DNA of 64,000 bases from CAVPTL01 sp963708725 (GCA_963708725.1 CAVPTL010000018.1:167833-231832); one strand, 5' to 3'. Counted from the stretch's first letter, positions 24,053-32,578 are shown. Numbers and translations: made by a program. Notes: generated by a model from the letters alone, not told the origin.

Positions 24053-25233
24053 GCCCGAGCGACGCGCTCGCGATAGGCGGCGTGGGCTGCGACGAAATCG
24101 CCGATGGCATCGCCACCGAACTTCTCGAGCGCGGCACGCGCCAGCTCGAACGCCACTCCGGCCTCGGCCACCACCGCCGCGGCGGGCAGCACCGTGACGT
24201 CACTGCGCTCGACGTGCGCCTCTCGAGGCTCGTGAGATCCCATCTCGACCGAGCGCAGCGGCCGCATCAGTGTCGGCAGTGGCTTCCAGATCGTGCGCAC
24301 CACCAGCTCCTCGCCATTGGTGATACCGCCTTCGAGCCCGCCGGCGCGGTCGGTCTCGCGGTGATATCCGCGACCGTCGGAATACAGAATCTCGTCGTGG
24401 ACGCTCGATCCCCGCTTCGACGCCGAGGCAATCGCATCGCCGATTTCGACGCCTTTGGCCGACTGAATCGAGAGCATCGCCGCGGCCAGCCGTCCGTCGA
24501 GACGACCACCGGCGGATACATGCGAACCGAGCCCCGGGGGCACTCCGAAGGCGCGCACCTCGGTCACTCCGCCAAGCGTGTCGCGGTCGCGCTTCGCGGC
24601 TTCGATCTCGTCGATCATGGCCTGCTCGGCGGCCGGATCGAGACAGCGCACCTCGGAGGCCTCGGCGCGATCAAAATCTGTGAGTGACAGCCACGCAGGC
24701 GGGGTTGCCCGCACGGTGCCGACCTGTAGCACGTGGGAGCGCACCTCGATTCCGATGGTGCGGATCAACGCCTTGGCGACCGCCCCGGCGGCGACGCGTG
24801 AAGCGGTCTCGCGTGCGCTCGCTCGTTCGAGCACGTTTCGCACGTCGTCGTAGCCGTACTTGAGCGTGCCCGGAAGGTCTGCATGCCCCGGACGCGGCAG
24901 TGCAATCGGCTTGCCCCTCCAGCCGTAGCTCTCGAGCTCCTGCTCGTCCACCGGCCACGGGTTCATCGGCGCCAGCCAGTTTTGATGGTCGCGATTCTGG
25001 ATGAAGAAGGCGAGCGGGCTGCCCAGCGTGCGGCCGTGCCGGAGCCCGCCGCGGGGCTCGACGTCGTCGGTCTCGAGCTTCTGGCGGGGACTGCGTCCAT
25101 ATCCGGCCTGCCGCCGGCCGAGATCGCTGCGGATCAGCTCGTGGTCGAGTTCGAGGCCCGCGGGCAGACCCGAGATCACCACGGTCAGTCCGGGACCATG
25201 CGATTCGCCTGCCGTGACGTAGGAGAGTTCCAT
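24049..25233 (-). CDS. aroC: Chorismate synthase
   Basis: FMN-dependent last step of the shikimate pathway. 394 aa from ATG 25233: MELSYVTAGESHGPGLTVVI, LGRRQAGYGRSPRQKLETDDVE, RPGHADLPGTLKYGYDDVRNVLERASARET and GGLEGGITNGEELVVR. The frame stays open far upstream across the divergent sulfotransferase, but the family start is unambiguous. It heads the aroC-aroKB unit. Confidence 0.96.
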   Translation of the reverse strand: MELSYVTAGESHGPGLTVVISGLPAGLELDHELIRSDLGRRQAGYGRSPRQKLETDDVEPRGGLRHGRTLGSPLAFFIQNRDHQNWLAPMNPWPVDEQELESYGWRGKPIALPRPGHADLPGTLKYGYDDVRNVLERASARETASRVAAGAVAKALIRTIGIEVRSHVLQVGTVRATPPAWLSLTDFDRAEASEVRCLDPAAEQAMIDEIEAAKRDRDTLGGVTEVRAFGVPPGLGSHVSAGGRLDGRLAAAMLSIQSAKGVEIGDAIASASKRGSSVHDEILYSDGRGYHRETDRAGGLEGGITNGEELVVRTIWKPLPTLMRPLRSVEMGSHEPREAHVERSDVTVLPAAAVVAEAGVAFELARAALEKFGGDAIGDFVAAHAAYRERVARA

Positions 25234-25241
25234 CGCCGGAG

Positions 25242-25247
25242 AGCCTA
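25242..25247 (-). promoter_or_regulatory. -10 hexamer TAGGCT of aroC
   Basis: TAGGCT on the minus strand, 8 bases from the aroC ATG. It lies in a 42-base divergent gap that also holds the sulfotransferase hexamer. Confidence 0.55.
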
Positions 25248-25259
25248 GTGGACACGGGG

Positions 25260-25265
25260 TAGGGT
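25260..25265 (+). promoter_or_regulatory. -10 hexamer TAGGGT of the sulfotransferase gene
   Basis: TAGGGT 10 bases before ATG 25276 on the plus strand. Spacing is longer than the 6 bases typical here, so a leader of about 3-4 bases is expected. Confidence 0.45.
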
Positions 25266-25275
25266 CATCCGCACC

Positions 25276-26178
25276 ATGCCTGCGCCAATCCTCGTCACCG
25301 GCAGCAACCGATCGGGCACCACGTGGCTGGGCAAATTGCTTGCAGCGCCCAGCGAGGTGACCTACATCAACGAGCTGTTCAACCCCGATCATCCTCAGCC
25401 CGGACTGTGCGCTGCCCGATTTCCGCACTGGTTCATGTACCTGACCGAGGAGAACGGACGCCCCTACGTCGACGCACTCGGCCGCAGCCTGCGGTTCGAG
25501 TACGACTGGGCCGACGCGCTCGGCGCGCTGCCATCGCCACGTAACCTGGTTCGAGCCGCCCGGGCGTTGCCGCGAACGCGAGTGGCCCGTGGGTCGCTGC
25601 CGCTCCTCAAGGACCCGATCGCAGTGTTCTCGGCCGGATGGCTGGCACGCACGTTCGGCATGCGCGTGGTGCTTTCGGTGCGGCATCCGGCGGCGTTTGC
25701 CGCGAGCCTCAAACGGCTCGACTGGACGTTTGACTTCAACCACCTACTTGCCCAGCCGTTGCTGATGCGCGACCTGCTGGAGCCGTTCGGTGAAGAGATC
25801 GAACGTGCCGCCGCGAGTCCCCCCGGGATCATCGACCAGGCGGCGCTCCTGTGGGCGGTCATCTACGGCAGTGTCGGCGGCGTCGGCTGGATCACGGTGC
25901 GCCAGGAGGATCTGGGCCGAAATCCTGTCACCGAGATCGAGCGGCTGTACCAGCGGCTGGGCCTGCCCTGGAGCGCCGAGGTGGCCGCCAAGGTCGCGGC
26001 GACCACGGGCGAGGACAACCCCGCCGAAGCGCCAGCCGGACGCGCCCACACCCGGGGCCGAAACAGCCGCGCCGGTCTCGACACCTGGCGACGCCGGCTG
26101 GAACCCGCCGAGATCTCACGGATGCGCGAGCTGACCGAGACGGTGGCCGGCCGCTACTACTCAGACGCCGACTGGTAG
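25276..26178 (+). CDS. PAPS-dependent sulfotransferase family protein
   Basis: 300 aa. The 5'-phosphosulfate loop is ILVTGSNRSGTTWLGKLLAA at the N-terminus and the 3'-phosphate site is VVLSVRHPAAFAASLKRLDW near residue 140; a WRRRLEPAEISRMRE C-terminus is usual in bacterial members. Probably sulfates a carbohydrate or lipid, acceptor unknown. It is a plus-strand single gene between divergent aroC and the convergent prepilin peptidase (11 bases between stops), so it looks like an insertion in an otherwise minus-strand cluster. Confidence 0.85.
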   Translation: MPAPILVTGSNRSGTTWLGKLLAAPSEVTYINELFNPDHPQPGLCAARFPHWFMYLTEENGRPYVDALGRSLRFEYDWADALGALPSPRNLVRAARALPRTRVARGSLPLLKDPIAVFSAGWLARTFGMRVVLSVRHPAAFAASLKRLDWTFDFNHLLAQPLLMRDLLEPFGEEIERAAASPPGIIDQAALLWAVIYGSVGGVGWITVRQEDLGRNPVTEIERLYQRLGLPWSAEVAAKVAATTGEDNPAEAPAGRAHTRGRNSRAGLDTWRRRLEPAEISRMRELTETVAGRYYSDADW

Positions 26179-26189
26179 CGCCGAGCGGG

Positions 26190-26831
26190 CTACCACTGGC
26201 CGGTGAGCCACAGCGACCACAGCTGCGGGCCCCAGAGCAGCGCGACCATCGCGCCGGCCGCGAGAAACGGACCGAACGGGAAGGTGATCTTGCGAGCCTT
26301 CCAGCCCTTGGTCACGAACATCGCAAACGACGGGATCAGCGACAGAAGGAACCCGAAGAACAGCGCAACCAGCACGTACTGACCGAGGCAGAACCCGATC
26401 ATCAACATCATCTTGACATCGCCCATGCCCATCCCACCCCGCGAGATCACCGAGGGGATGAACAGGAAGAACGCGCCCAGCAGTCCCCCGAGCAGAAGCT
26501 CGAGCCACCGGTCGGGCTGAGCGATCACCGCGAGTATCAGCACCGCGACTGCGCCGGGAAGGTTGATCGCATCGGGGATGATCCGGTAGCGCAGGTCGAT
26601 GGCCGAAGCCGGCACGATCAGAGCGGTGAGCAGAAGTGCCGGTGCCAGCTCTGCGTTCAAGCCAATCTGCCACGCGAGCGCCGCGAACAGGGCGGCGGTG
26701 ACGATGCACACGATCCATCGCCGGCGAGTCGAAGGCGATGTGCCGTCGGGCTTGGGAAAGCGCTGGATCACCATCTCCAACGGCCACCCAAGGGCAAATC
26801 CGAACGTGGCGACAGGCAGGAATGTTTCCAT
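26190..26831 (-). CDS. Prepilin peptidase (A24 family), peptidase-only form
   Basis: 213 aa polytopic membrane aspartic protease with about six transmembrane segments. The catalytic pair is Asp79 in SAIDLRYRIIPDAINLPG and Asp138 in RGGMGMGDVKM. The N-terminal methyltransferase domain with its CxxC pairs, found in PilD/GspO, is absent, leaving only a short METFLPVATFGFALGWP segment, as in TadV/CpaA types. It would cleave type IV or Flp-type prepilins; a candidate substrate is the 54-residue peptide at 52873. The ATG lies 5 bases after TAGCTT. Confidence 0.88.
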   Translation of the reverse strand: METFLPVATFGFALGWPLEMVIQRFPKPDGTSPSTRRRWIVCIVTAALFAALAWQIGLNAELAPALLLTALIVPASAIDLRYRIIPDAINLPGAVAVLILAVIAQPDRWLELLLGGLLGAFFLFIPSVISRGGMGMGDVKMMLMIGFCLGQYVLVALFFGFLLSLIPSFAMFVTKGWKARKITFPFGPFLAAGAMVALLWGPQLWSLWLTGQW

Positions 26832-26836
26832 GCACC

Positions 26837-26842
26837 AAGCTA
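26837..26842 (-). promoter_or_regulatory. -10 hexamer TAGCTT of the prepilin peptidase gene
   Basis: TAGCTT on the minus strand, 5 bases from ATG 26831, in the 43-base gap after aroE. Confidence 0.45.
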
Positions 26843-26874
26843 TCGGTCGGCCGGGGCGCCACCTGAAGCGCTGC

Positions 26875-27658
26875 TCAGGATCGGGCGGCCGCAGACATCG
26901 CGTCGATCGGCGCCGGCAGCCCTGTGAACAGCTCAAACGCGAAGATGCCCTGGCCGACGAGCACGTCGATGCCCGATACCACCGTCGCCCCGGCCGCGGC
27001 GGCGGCGGCACAGAGTGCGGTCGGTCGGCCGTCGCCGAGGTAGGCGAGGTCGATCACGGTGGTGTCGGCTCCCAGAAGCGCGGAATCGACCGGCAGCGCG
27101 TCGAGGTCGCCGGCCTGGCCGATCGGCGTGGAATTGACGACCAGTTCGGGCAAGGTTCGCGCGGGCCACGGCTCGACGCCGTAGCCGATTTCGGCCGCTG
27201 CCCCAGCGCGACGCGCGCTCACCGTCACGCTCCAGCCGGCGTCGGCGAGGGCGATCGCCGCGGCCCGGGCCGCGCCACCGGCGCCGAGAATCAGCGCAGC
27301 CTCCGGGCGTACGCGGCCCCAGCGCCCACAGGAGGCCCGCCCCGTCGGTACTGTCACCGCGGATCCCAGAGGGCTCGACCAGCAACGTATTCACCGATCC
27401 CGCCCGCACCGCCGTGTCAGACAGCTGGTCGCACAGCTCGAGCACCGCGATCTTGTGAGGGATCGTGACGTTGCAACCGCGCAATCCGCTCGTCGCCAGT
27501 TGACCCACGAACCGCCGCAGCTGGTCGGGGGCAACGTCGATCGCCGTGTAGCTCCACTGCTCGAGCCCCAGTGCGGCATATGCCGCCTGGTGCATTCGCG
27601 GTGAGCGCGAGTGCGACACCGGATGGCCGATCACGGCCGCCCGAGTCTCACCCGCCAT
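26875..27658 (-). pseudogene. aroE: Shikimate dehydrogenase, broken by a +1 frameshift
   Basis: NADPH-dependent reduction of 3-dehydroshikimate. The first frame carries AAVIGHPVSHSRSPRMHQAA, the catalytic Lys in NVTIPHKIAVLE and GDSTDGAGLLWALG. The second frame continues RPEAALILGAGGAARAAAIAL (NADP site), LVVNSTPIG and GIDVLVGQGIFAFELFTG. The 784-base span is one base too long; removing one G from the GGGG run at 27317-27320 restores LWALGRVRPEAALILGAGG and a 260 aa enzyme. As the other shikimate genes are intact, a homopolymer sequence error is the likelier reading. It overlaps the mltG end by 11 bases. Confidence 0.88.
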
Positions 27659-28610
27659 GCGCCTTGAAATCGTCGTAGCTCTTGGTGAAGTACTGCTCGG
27701 CTTTACCGGGAATGGCGACGTAGTACAGGTAGTCGACCTTCTTCGGGGCGGCGGCAGCCTGCATCGCAGCCAGGCCGGGGTTGCAGATCGGGGTCGGCGG
27801 CAAGCCCTTGTGCAGGCGGCTGTTGTAGGGCTCGGGATTGTCGAGATCCGACTGATGGATGGCCGCCGTCCACGAGCCCAGCGAGTACAGGATGGTCGCG
27901 TCGATGCCCAGCGCCATATTCGCGTGCAGCCGGTTGTAGATCACGGCAGAGACCTTGGGGCGATCCTCCGGCGCGCGCGCCTCGCGCTCGATCATCGACG
28001 CGATCGTGAGCACGTCGTAGTCGGTCAAGCCCTTCGATGTGGCGTACTTCGTCTTCACCTGCGACCAGGCGTTCTCGAACGCCGACAGCTGCTCCGACAC
28101 CAGCTGTACCGCCGTCTCGTTCGGCCGGATCGTGTACGTGGCCGGGAACATGAAGCCCTCCATGTTCGCGTGGTGGCCGAAGCCGGGAGGTGGCACGGCG
28201 GCGGCGACCGCCTTGGCGTAGGCCTTCGGCCGGATTCCGACGCTCGGAAGCAGCGCCTCGATCTGCGTCAGCCGGTACCCCTCCGGGATCACGAGCGTCT
28301 TGATCTTGCCGGCCGGGCCGTGGTCGAGCGCCGCGATCAGCGCGTCATAGCCGGTGCCGGCCCGCATTGTGTACGTGCCGGCCTGCCAGTCCGATCCCTC
28401 GTTCTGGGAGTCGGCATAGGCGTGGAACTTGCCGCCGTCCTCGATCACCCCGCGCTGTTCCAGAATGCTGGCGATGTCACCCGCATCGGCGCCCTGTGGG
28501 ATCACGACCGTGATCGGCGGCCCGTGCGGATCGGCGGCCGGCGCGGCAGACGATGACGACGTGAACATCTGGCGGCTGGCGGTTGCCACCGCGATGACCG
28601 CAATTCCCAA
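27648..28610 (-). CDS. mltG: Endolytic murein transglycosylase MltG
   Basis: Cleaves nascent peptidoglycan at the membrane to end strands. 320 aa: LysM-like VVIPQGADAGDIASILEQRGVI, then the YceG core LVIPEGYRLTQIEALLP, MEGFMFPATYTI, catalytic Glu in ASMIEREARAPEDRPKVSAVIYNRL and NSRLHKGLPPTPICNPG. The only canonical start (TTG 28610) cuts the membrane anchor short; codons upstream in frame read IRRLVVIIAL and would complete a normal anchor, but offer only ATT or ATA starts. It lies 14 bases after ruvX. Confidence 0.91.
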   Translation of the reverse strand: MGIAVIAVATASRQMFTSSSSAAPAADPHGPPITVVIPQGADAGDIASILEQRGVIEDGGKFHAYADSQNEGSDWQAGTYTMRAGTGYDALIAALDHGPAGKIKTLVIPEGYRLTQIEALLPSVGIRPKAYAKAVAAAVPPPGFGHHANMEGFMFPATYTIRPNETAVQLVSEQLSAFENAWSQVKTKYATSKGLTDYDVLTIASMIEREARAPEDRPKVSAVIYNRLHANMALGIDATILYSLGSWTAAIHQSDLDNPEPYNSRLHKGLPPTPICNPGLAAMQAAAAPKKVDYLYYVAIPGKAEQYFTKSYDDFKAHGG

Positions 28611-28624
28611 CGCGATGATTACGA

Positions 28625-29008
28625 CTAACCGGCGAATCGGAGCAAATATCCTTCGAGCAGGTGTGCTGCAGCCACGGCATCGGAGTCCGATCCGGACACC
28701 CGGTTGGCCATTGTCGTGGTGAAGCGCTCATCGTAGGTCTCGACCGGGACGGAGCAGGCATCCTCGAGTTCGCGGACAAACGAGAGTGTCTCGCCCGCCT
28801 GTTTTCCGCGCCCCCCGGAAAGCGTCAGCGGCAGGCCGACCACGACCTTCTCAGGCTCGAGTTCGGCGATCGTTGCAAGCAGCCTGGCCCTGCCCTGCCT
28901 GGAGCGCACTCGCTCCACGACCCCGACCGGCCGGGCCAGCGTTCCCGTCTCATCCGAGACGGCAACCCCGGTACGGGCCTTGCCGTAGTCCAGCGCGACC
29001 ACTTTCAC
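28625..29008 (-). CDS. ruvX: RuvX/YqgF Holliday-junction resolvase-like protein (rRNA processing)
   Basis: 127 aa RNase H-fold protein: VVALDYGKARTGVAVSD (first acidic residue), VVVGLPLTLSGGRGKQAGE and VETYDERFTTTMA. Linked to 16S rRNA 5' maturation and possibly junction resolution. GTG 29008 overlaps the alaS stop (GTGA). The alaS-ruvX-mltG-aroE order is the standard one of actinobacteria and firmicutes. Confidence 0.92.
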   Translation of the reverse strand: MKVVALDYGKARTGVAVSDETGTLARPVGVVERVRSRQGRARLLATIAELEPEKVVVGLPLTLSGGRGKQAGETLSFVRELEDACSVPVETYDERFTTTMANRVSGSDSDAVAAAHLLEGYLLRFAG

Positions 29009-31581
29009 CCGTCACCGAGCCGATCGAGCAGCATCGTGCGAGCGGCCTCGATCGCGTGCTCGAGTGCTTCGGGATCGCTACCGCCGGCGCGCGCCATCGT
29101 CGGCCGGCCGCCACCCCCGCCGCCCACGATCGGGGCGACCTCGCGGATCACGTCGACCGCCGAGAGGCCACGGTCGACAGCGCTCTGATCGAAGTTCGCA
29201 ACCAGATGCACCCGGCCGGCCTGGGTGGAGCCCAAAACGATCACCGCGGGGGCGAGCTTGGCCTTGAGCCGGTCAGACGCCTGGAGCAGCGAGTCGGAGT
29301 CGGTGTCGGCCACCGATGCGGCGATCACCCGGACACCACCCTGCTCGACGGCCGTCTCGGCCAGCGCCGCTTCCGCGCCGCCGTTGGTCTCGGCTTTGGG
29401 GGAGCGCGAGCGACCTTGCAGGCGCTTGAGCTCCTTGTCGCGCTCGGCCACAACCTCCACCAACTCGTTCACCAGGTCGGAGCGCTCGCGCAGGTGTTGG
29501 ATCGCAGCGGCTCCCGTGATCGCCTCGATCCGACGCACTCCCTGGGAAGAACTGGTCTCACGGGTCAGCACAAACGCGCCAATCTCCGCGGTCGAGCGCA
29601 CGTGAGTACCGCCGCACAGCTCGCGCGAAACGTCCTTGATCTCGACGACCCGCACATGCTCACCGTACTTCTCACCGAACAGCATGGTCGCGCCCAGCTC
29701 ACGGGCATGGGCCTGGTTGGTCACGAAGATATGCAGCGGATGGTTCTGCACGATCCACTCGTTCACGATCCGCTCGATCTCGACCACCTGATCGCGTGTC
29801 AACGGCTGGCCGTGGCGAAAATCGAACCGCAGCTTGTCGGGGCCGACGTACGAGCCCGCCTGGGTCACGTGCTCTCCCAGGATGTCGCGCAGCGCGCGGT
29901 GCAGGAGATGGGTCGCGGTGTGGTTGGCGGCCGTGGGCCGGCGCCTGTCCTCATCGATGTGGGCGCGCACCCGGTCGGATCGCAGCAGCTCTCCGCGCTC
30001 CAACTCGGCGACCAGCACCTGATCGTCGTCCACCCGGATCACGTCGACGATCGCCGCGCGCCCGCCGTCTGACTCGATGAAGCCGGCATCAGCGACCTGC
30101 CCACCGCCCCGCGCGTAGAACGGGCTCTCGCGCAGCTTGAGAAGCAGCGTCGCATCACCCCCATCCCCCAGCGCGCCGACCTGCGTGGTCACGTCATGGC
30201 GCTCGTAGCCGACGAACTCGGTCTTGAAGCCCGCCTCTCGGGCAAACGTTCCAGCGGCCTCGGCGCCCCGGTCGGCGATGGCGGCCCGGGCGCGGTCGCG
30301 CTGCTGATCCATCAGCTGCACGAATCCCGCCTCGTCCACCGATCGGCCCTTCTCGGCGGCGATCTCGGCGGTCAGCTCAAACGGAAACCCGTAGGTGTCG
30401 TGCAGCCGGAAGGCGTCCTCGGCCGACACCTCTCCCTCGGTTTGGAGCACCTCGTCGAGCAGCTTGGCGCCGGTCTCGAGCGTCCGCGCAAACCGCTGCT
30501 CCTCGGCCCGCAGCAGCGCCGACACGGTGGCCTCACCGGCGATCAGCTCAGGGTAGACGTCGCCGAGCAACTCGACAACGCGCGCGTGCAGCCGCGGCAG
30601 AAACTCGCCCTCGATGCCGATCCGGCCGGCCTGCAGCATCGCCCGGCGGATGACGCGGCGAAGCACGTACCCGCGCCCTTCGTTGCCCGGCTCGATGCCG
30701 TCGGTGGCAAGGAAGCTCATCGCCCGGCCGTGGTCGGCGAGCACCCGCAGAGCCTTGGTCTCGAGCGGCGAATTGCCGTAGCGCGCGCCGCACCAGCCCT
30801 CAACGGTGGTGATCACGTCGCGAAAACCGTCGGTGTCGTACACGCTGTCGACGCCCTCGGAGAGCATCGTGGTTCGCTCGACCCCACAGCCGGTGTCGAT
30901 GCTGGGCCGCGGAAGCGGCTCGAGCGCCCCGCCGTCGAGCATGTTGTACTGCATGAACACGAGGTTCCAGAACTCGAGGAACCGGTCGCAGTCGCACCCC
31001 GGAGCGCAGTCGGCACGGTCACAGCCGTACTCCGCGCCGCGGTCGTAGTAGAGCTCCGAACACGGCCCGCAGGGACCGACCGGCCCGGCCTGCCAGAAGT
31101 TATCGCTGCCCAGCCGCACGATCCGCTCGGCGGGCACTCCGCGGCCGATCCACAGCCGCTCGGCCTCCTCATCGGCGGGAACCAACTCGTCGCCGCGGAA
31201 GATCGTCGCCCACAGCCGGTCGGGCTCGAACCCCAGTCCGTCGGGTGAGGTCACGAACTCCCACGCCCACTCGACGACCTGATCCTTGAAGTAGTCGCCG
31301 ATCGAGAAGTTGCCCATCATCTCGAAGAACGTCAGGTGCCGGGCGGTGCGGCCGACCTCGTCGATGTCGACGGTGCGGAAGCATTTCTGCACGCTCGTCA
31401 AACGCGGCGCCGGCGGTGGCTCCTGCCCCAGGAAATACTGCTTGAGCGGCTGCATCCCGGCGGTGGTGATCAGCACGCTCGAATCCCACGCCGGCGGCAC
31501 CAGCGACCCCGACGGAAGCCGACGGTGATCGCGGGCGGCGAAGAACTCGAGGAACCTCTGGCGAATCTCGTGCGAACGCAT
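29005..31581 (-). CDS. alaS: Alanyl-tRNA synthetase
   Basis: 858 aa with all domains: class II catalytic core (MRSHEIRQRFLEFFAARDHRRLPSGSLVP, SVQKCFRTVDIDEVGRTARHLTFFEMMGNFSIGDYF), tRNA-binding domain, editing domain with zinc motifs NHTATHLLH and RELCGGTHV, and the glycine-rich C-Ala end VGGGGGGRPTMARAGG. A Cys-rich insert (YGCDRADCAPGCDCDRFLEFWN) near residues 195-212 is seen in many actinobacterial AlaRS. The start is 6 bases after TAAACT. Confidence 0.97.
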   Translation of the reverse strand: MRSHEIRQRFLEFFAARDHRRLPSGSLVPPAWDSSVLITTAGMQPLKQYFLGQEPPPAPRLTSVQKCFRTVDIDEVGRTARHLTFFEMMGNFSIGDYFKDQVVEWAWEFVTSPDGLGFEPDRLWATIFRGDELVPADEEAERLWIGRGVPAERIVRLGSDNFWQAGPVGPCGPCSELYYDRGAEYGCDRADCAPGCDCDRFLEFWNLVFMQYNMLDGGALEPLPRPSIDTGCGVERTTMLSEGVDSVYDTDGFRDVITTVEGWCGARYGNSPLETKALRVLADHGRAMSFLATDGIEPGNEGRGYVLRRVIRRAMLQAGRIGIEGEFLPRLHARVVELLGDVYPELIAGEATVSALLRAEEQRFARTLETGAKLLDEVLQTEGEVSAEDAFRLHDTYGFPFELTAEIAAEKGRSVDEAGFVQLMDQQRDRARAAIADRGAEAAGTFAREAGFKTEFVGYERHDVTTQVGALGDGGDATLLLKLRESPFYARGGGQVADAGFIESDGGRAAIVDVIRVDDDQVLVAELERGELLRSDRVRAHIDEDRRRPTAANHTATHLLHRALRDILGEHVTQAGSYVGPDKLRFDFRHGQPLTRDQVVEIERIVNEWIVQNHPLHIFVTNQAHARELGATMLFGEKYGEHVRVVEIKDVSRELCGGTHVRSTAEIGAFVLTRETSSSQGVRRIEAITGAAAIQHLRERSDLVNELVEVVAERDKELKRLQGRSRSPKAETNGGAEAALAETAVEQGGVRVIAASVADTDSDSLLQASDRLKAKLAPAVIVLGSTQAGRVHLVANFDQSAVDRGLSAVDVIREVAPIVGGGGGGRPTMARAGGSDPEALEHAIEAARTMLLDRLGDG

Positions 31582-31587
31582 CGGGGC

Positions 31588-31593
31588 AGTTTA
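31588..31593 (-). promoter_or_regulatory. -10 hexamer TAAACT of the alaS-ruvX-mltG-aroE unit
   Basis: TAAACT on the minus strand, 6 bases from the alaS ATG. It shares a 42-base divergent gap with the Cpn10 promoter. Confidence 0.65.
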
Positions 31594-31611
31594 CCGGCCG
31601 AGGTTGCGAGC

Positions 31612-31617
31612 TACCCT
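31612..31617 (+). promoter_or_regulatory. -10 hexamer TACCCT of the Cpn10-like gene
   Basis: TACCCT on the plus strand, 6 bases before ATG 31624. It supports this ATG over the frame's earlier codons inside antisense alaS. Confidence 0.65.
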
Positions 31618-31623
31618 ATCGGC

Positions 31624-31938
31624 ATGGATTCCGACGACATGGTGTCTCGCTTCGAGGGTGCGCAGCACATGGGCCGCGGAATTGAGCCGCTGGACGAATA
31701 CGTGCTGGTCGAGCCCGTGGACGAAGAGACCGAGACATCGCACGGGTTGATCATCCCGGCGAGCGCCGAGTCAACCTGCTCCGCCGGGGTCGTGGTGGCG
31801 GTCGGCGACGATGCCCACGGCATCAGCCCCGGAGACAAGGTGCTGTATCCGCGCGGCGTCGGCTTTGAGCTGCGGCTGGGCGGGGAGCCCAAGCGTCTGC
31901 TGCGTCGGCGCGAGCTGATCGCCCGCGTACTGGACTAG
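31624..31938 (+). CDS. Orphan Cpn10/GroES-like protein
   Basis: 104 aa. After a non-conserved 20-residue extension (MDSDDMVSRFEGAQHMGRG) comes a GroES fold: IEPLDEYVLVEPVDEETETSHGLIIPASAE, GVVVAVGDDAHGISPGDKVLYPRG and RLLRRRELIARVLD. The mobile-loop segment is present, but EESHGLIIP-type residues replace the usual TKSGIVLP hydrophobic tripeptide context. No groEL lies nearby, so it may be a second co-chaperonin or have another role. The start is fixed by the leaderless promoter; the gene is convergent with the small membrane-protein pair. Confidence 0.8.
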   Translation: MDSDDMVSRFEGAQHMGRGIEPLDEYVLVEPVDEETETSHGLIIPASAESTCSAGVVVAVGDDAHGISPGDKVLYPRGVGFELRLGGEPKRLLRRRELIARVLD

Positions 31939-31954
31939 CCGACGCGCGGCTGGA

Positions 31955-32194
31955 TCAGCGGTCGGCGCCCAGGCGCTGGTCGATGTCGGCCATCTCGCGG
32001 TCGGCGGCGAGCTTGCCCTCGTCCTTGGCGGTGCGCAGGTCGTCCGGCAGGCTCTTGAGATCGTCGATGATGCGCTTGGGAAGCTCGACCGCGACATCTT
32101 TGACCGGCCGGCCCTCGGCCTGCGCGATCTCGTTCACCCGCTTGCCCACGTAGGCGACCGCTCCGAGCACGATCAACGTCGGGGCCAACTTCAT
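31955..32194 (-). CDS. Small membrane-anchored protein of unknown function
   Basis: 79 aa. One N-terminal hydrophobic segment (LAPTLIVLGAVAYVG), then a charged helix-rich tail (IIDDLKSLPDDLRTAKDEGKLAADREMADIDQRLG). Its ATG directly follows the TAG of the DUF948-like gene (no intervening base), so the two are coupled. Similar small proteins often sit between DUF948 genes and alaS in this group; the function is not known. Confidence 0.7.
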   Translation of the reverse strand: MKLAPTLIVLGAVAYVGKRVNEIAQAEGRPVKDVAVELPKRIIDDLKSLPDDLRTAKDEGKLAADREMADIDQRLGADR

Positions 32195-32572
32195 CTAGAC
32201 CACTCCCCCGCGCTCGCCACGCTTGGTCTTGAACGTCCCCAGGCCGTGCTTGATGCCGGCACTCGCACCGGCGACCGCCTTGGCGGGCTTGGAGATGGCC
32301 TCCGACACCGCTCGCACGGAGTGATCGACCTTCTCGGTCGCATCGACCGCGGAGTTGGTGATGGTGCCGACTTTGTCGAGCTCGTCGTTGACGTGATCGA
32401 TTGAGGTCGAGACCTTGCCGAGCATCGGAACGATCTCGGGCGTCACGCCATCCAGAAGCTTGTTGATGCGATCCAGCGTGCCGGACGCGCGCAGCAAGAC
32501 GATGACCAGACCGATTGCGGTGAGCAGCAGAAAGACTGCCAGCGCCCACTGCCAAGCGTCAGATGCATTCAT
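32195..32572 (-). CDS. DUF948-family membrane protein
   Basis: 125 aa. N-terminal transmembrane helix (WALAVFLLLTAIGLVIVLLRA) followed by a heptad-like stretch LDRINKLLDGVTPEIVPMLGKVSTSIDHVNDELDKV, characteristic of DUF948, and a basic Ala/Gly tail. The function is unknown; relatives resemble coiled-coil domains of chemotaxis or phage tail-like proteins. The start is 6 bases after TATGAT. Confidence 0.75.
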   Translation of the reverse strand: MNASDAWQWALAVFLLLTAIGLVIVLLRASGTLDRINKLLDGVTPEIVPMLGKVSTSIDHVNDELDKVGTITNSAVDATEKVDHSVRAVSEAISKPAKAVAGASAGIKHGLGTFKTKRGERGGVV

Positions 32573-32578
32573 CGGGTC

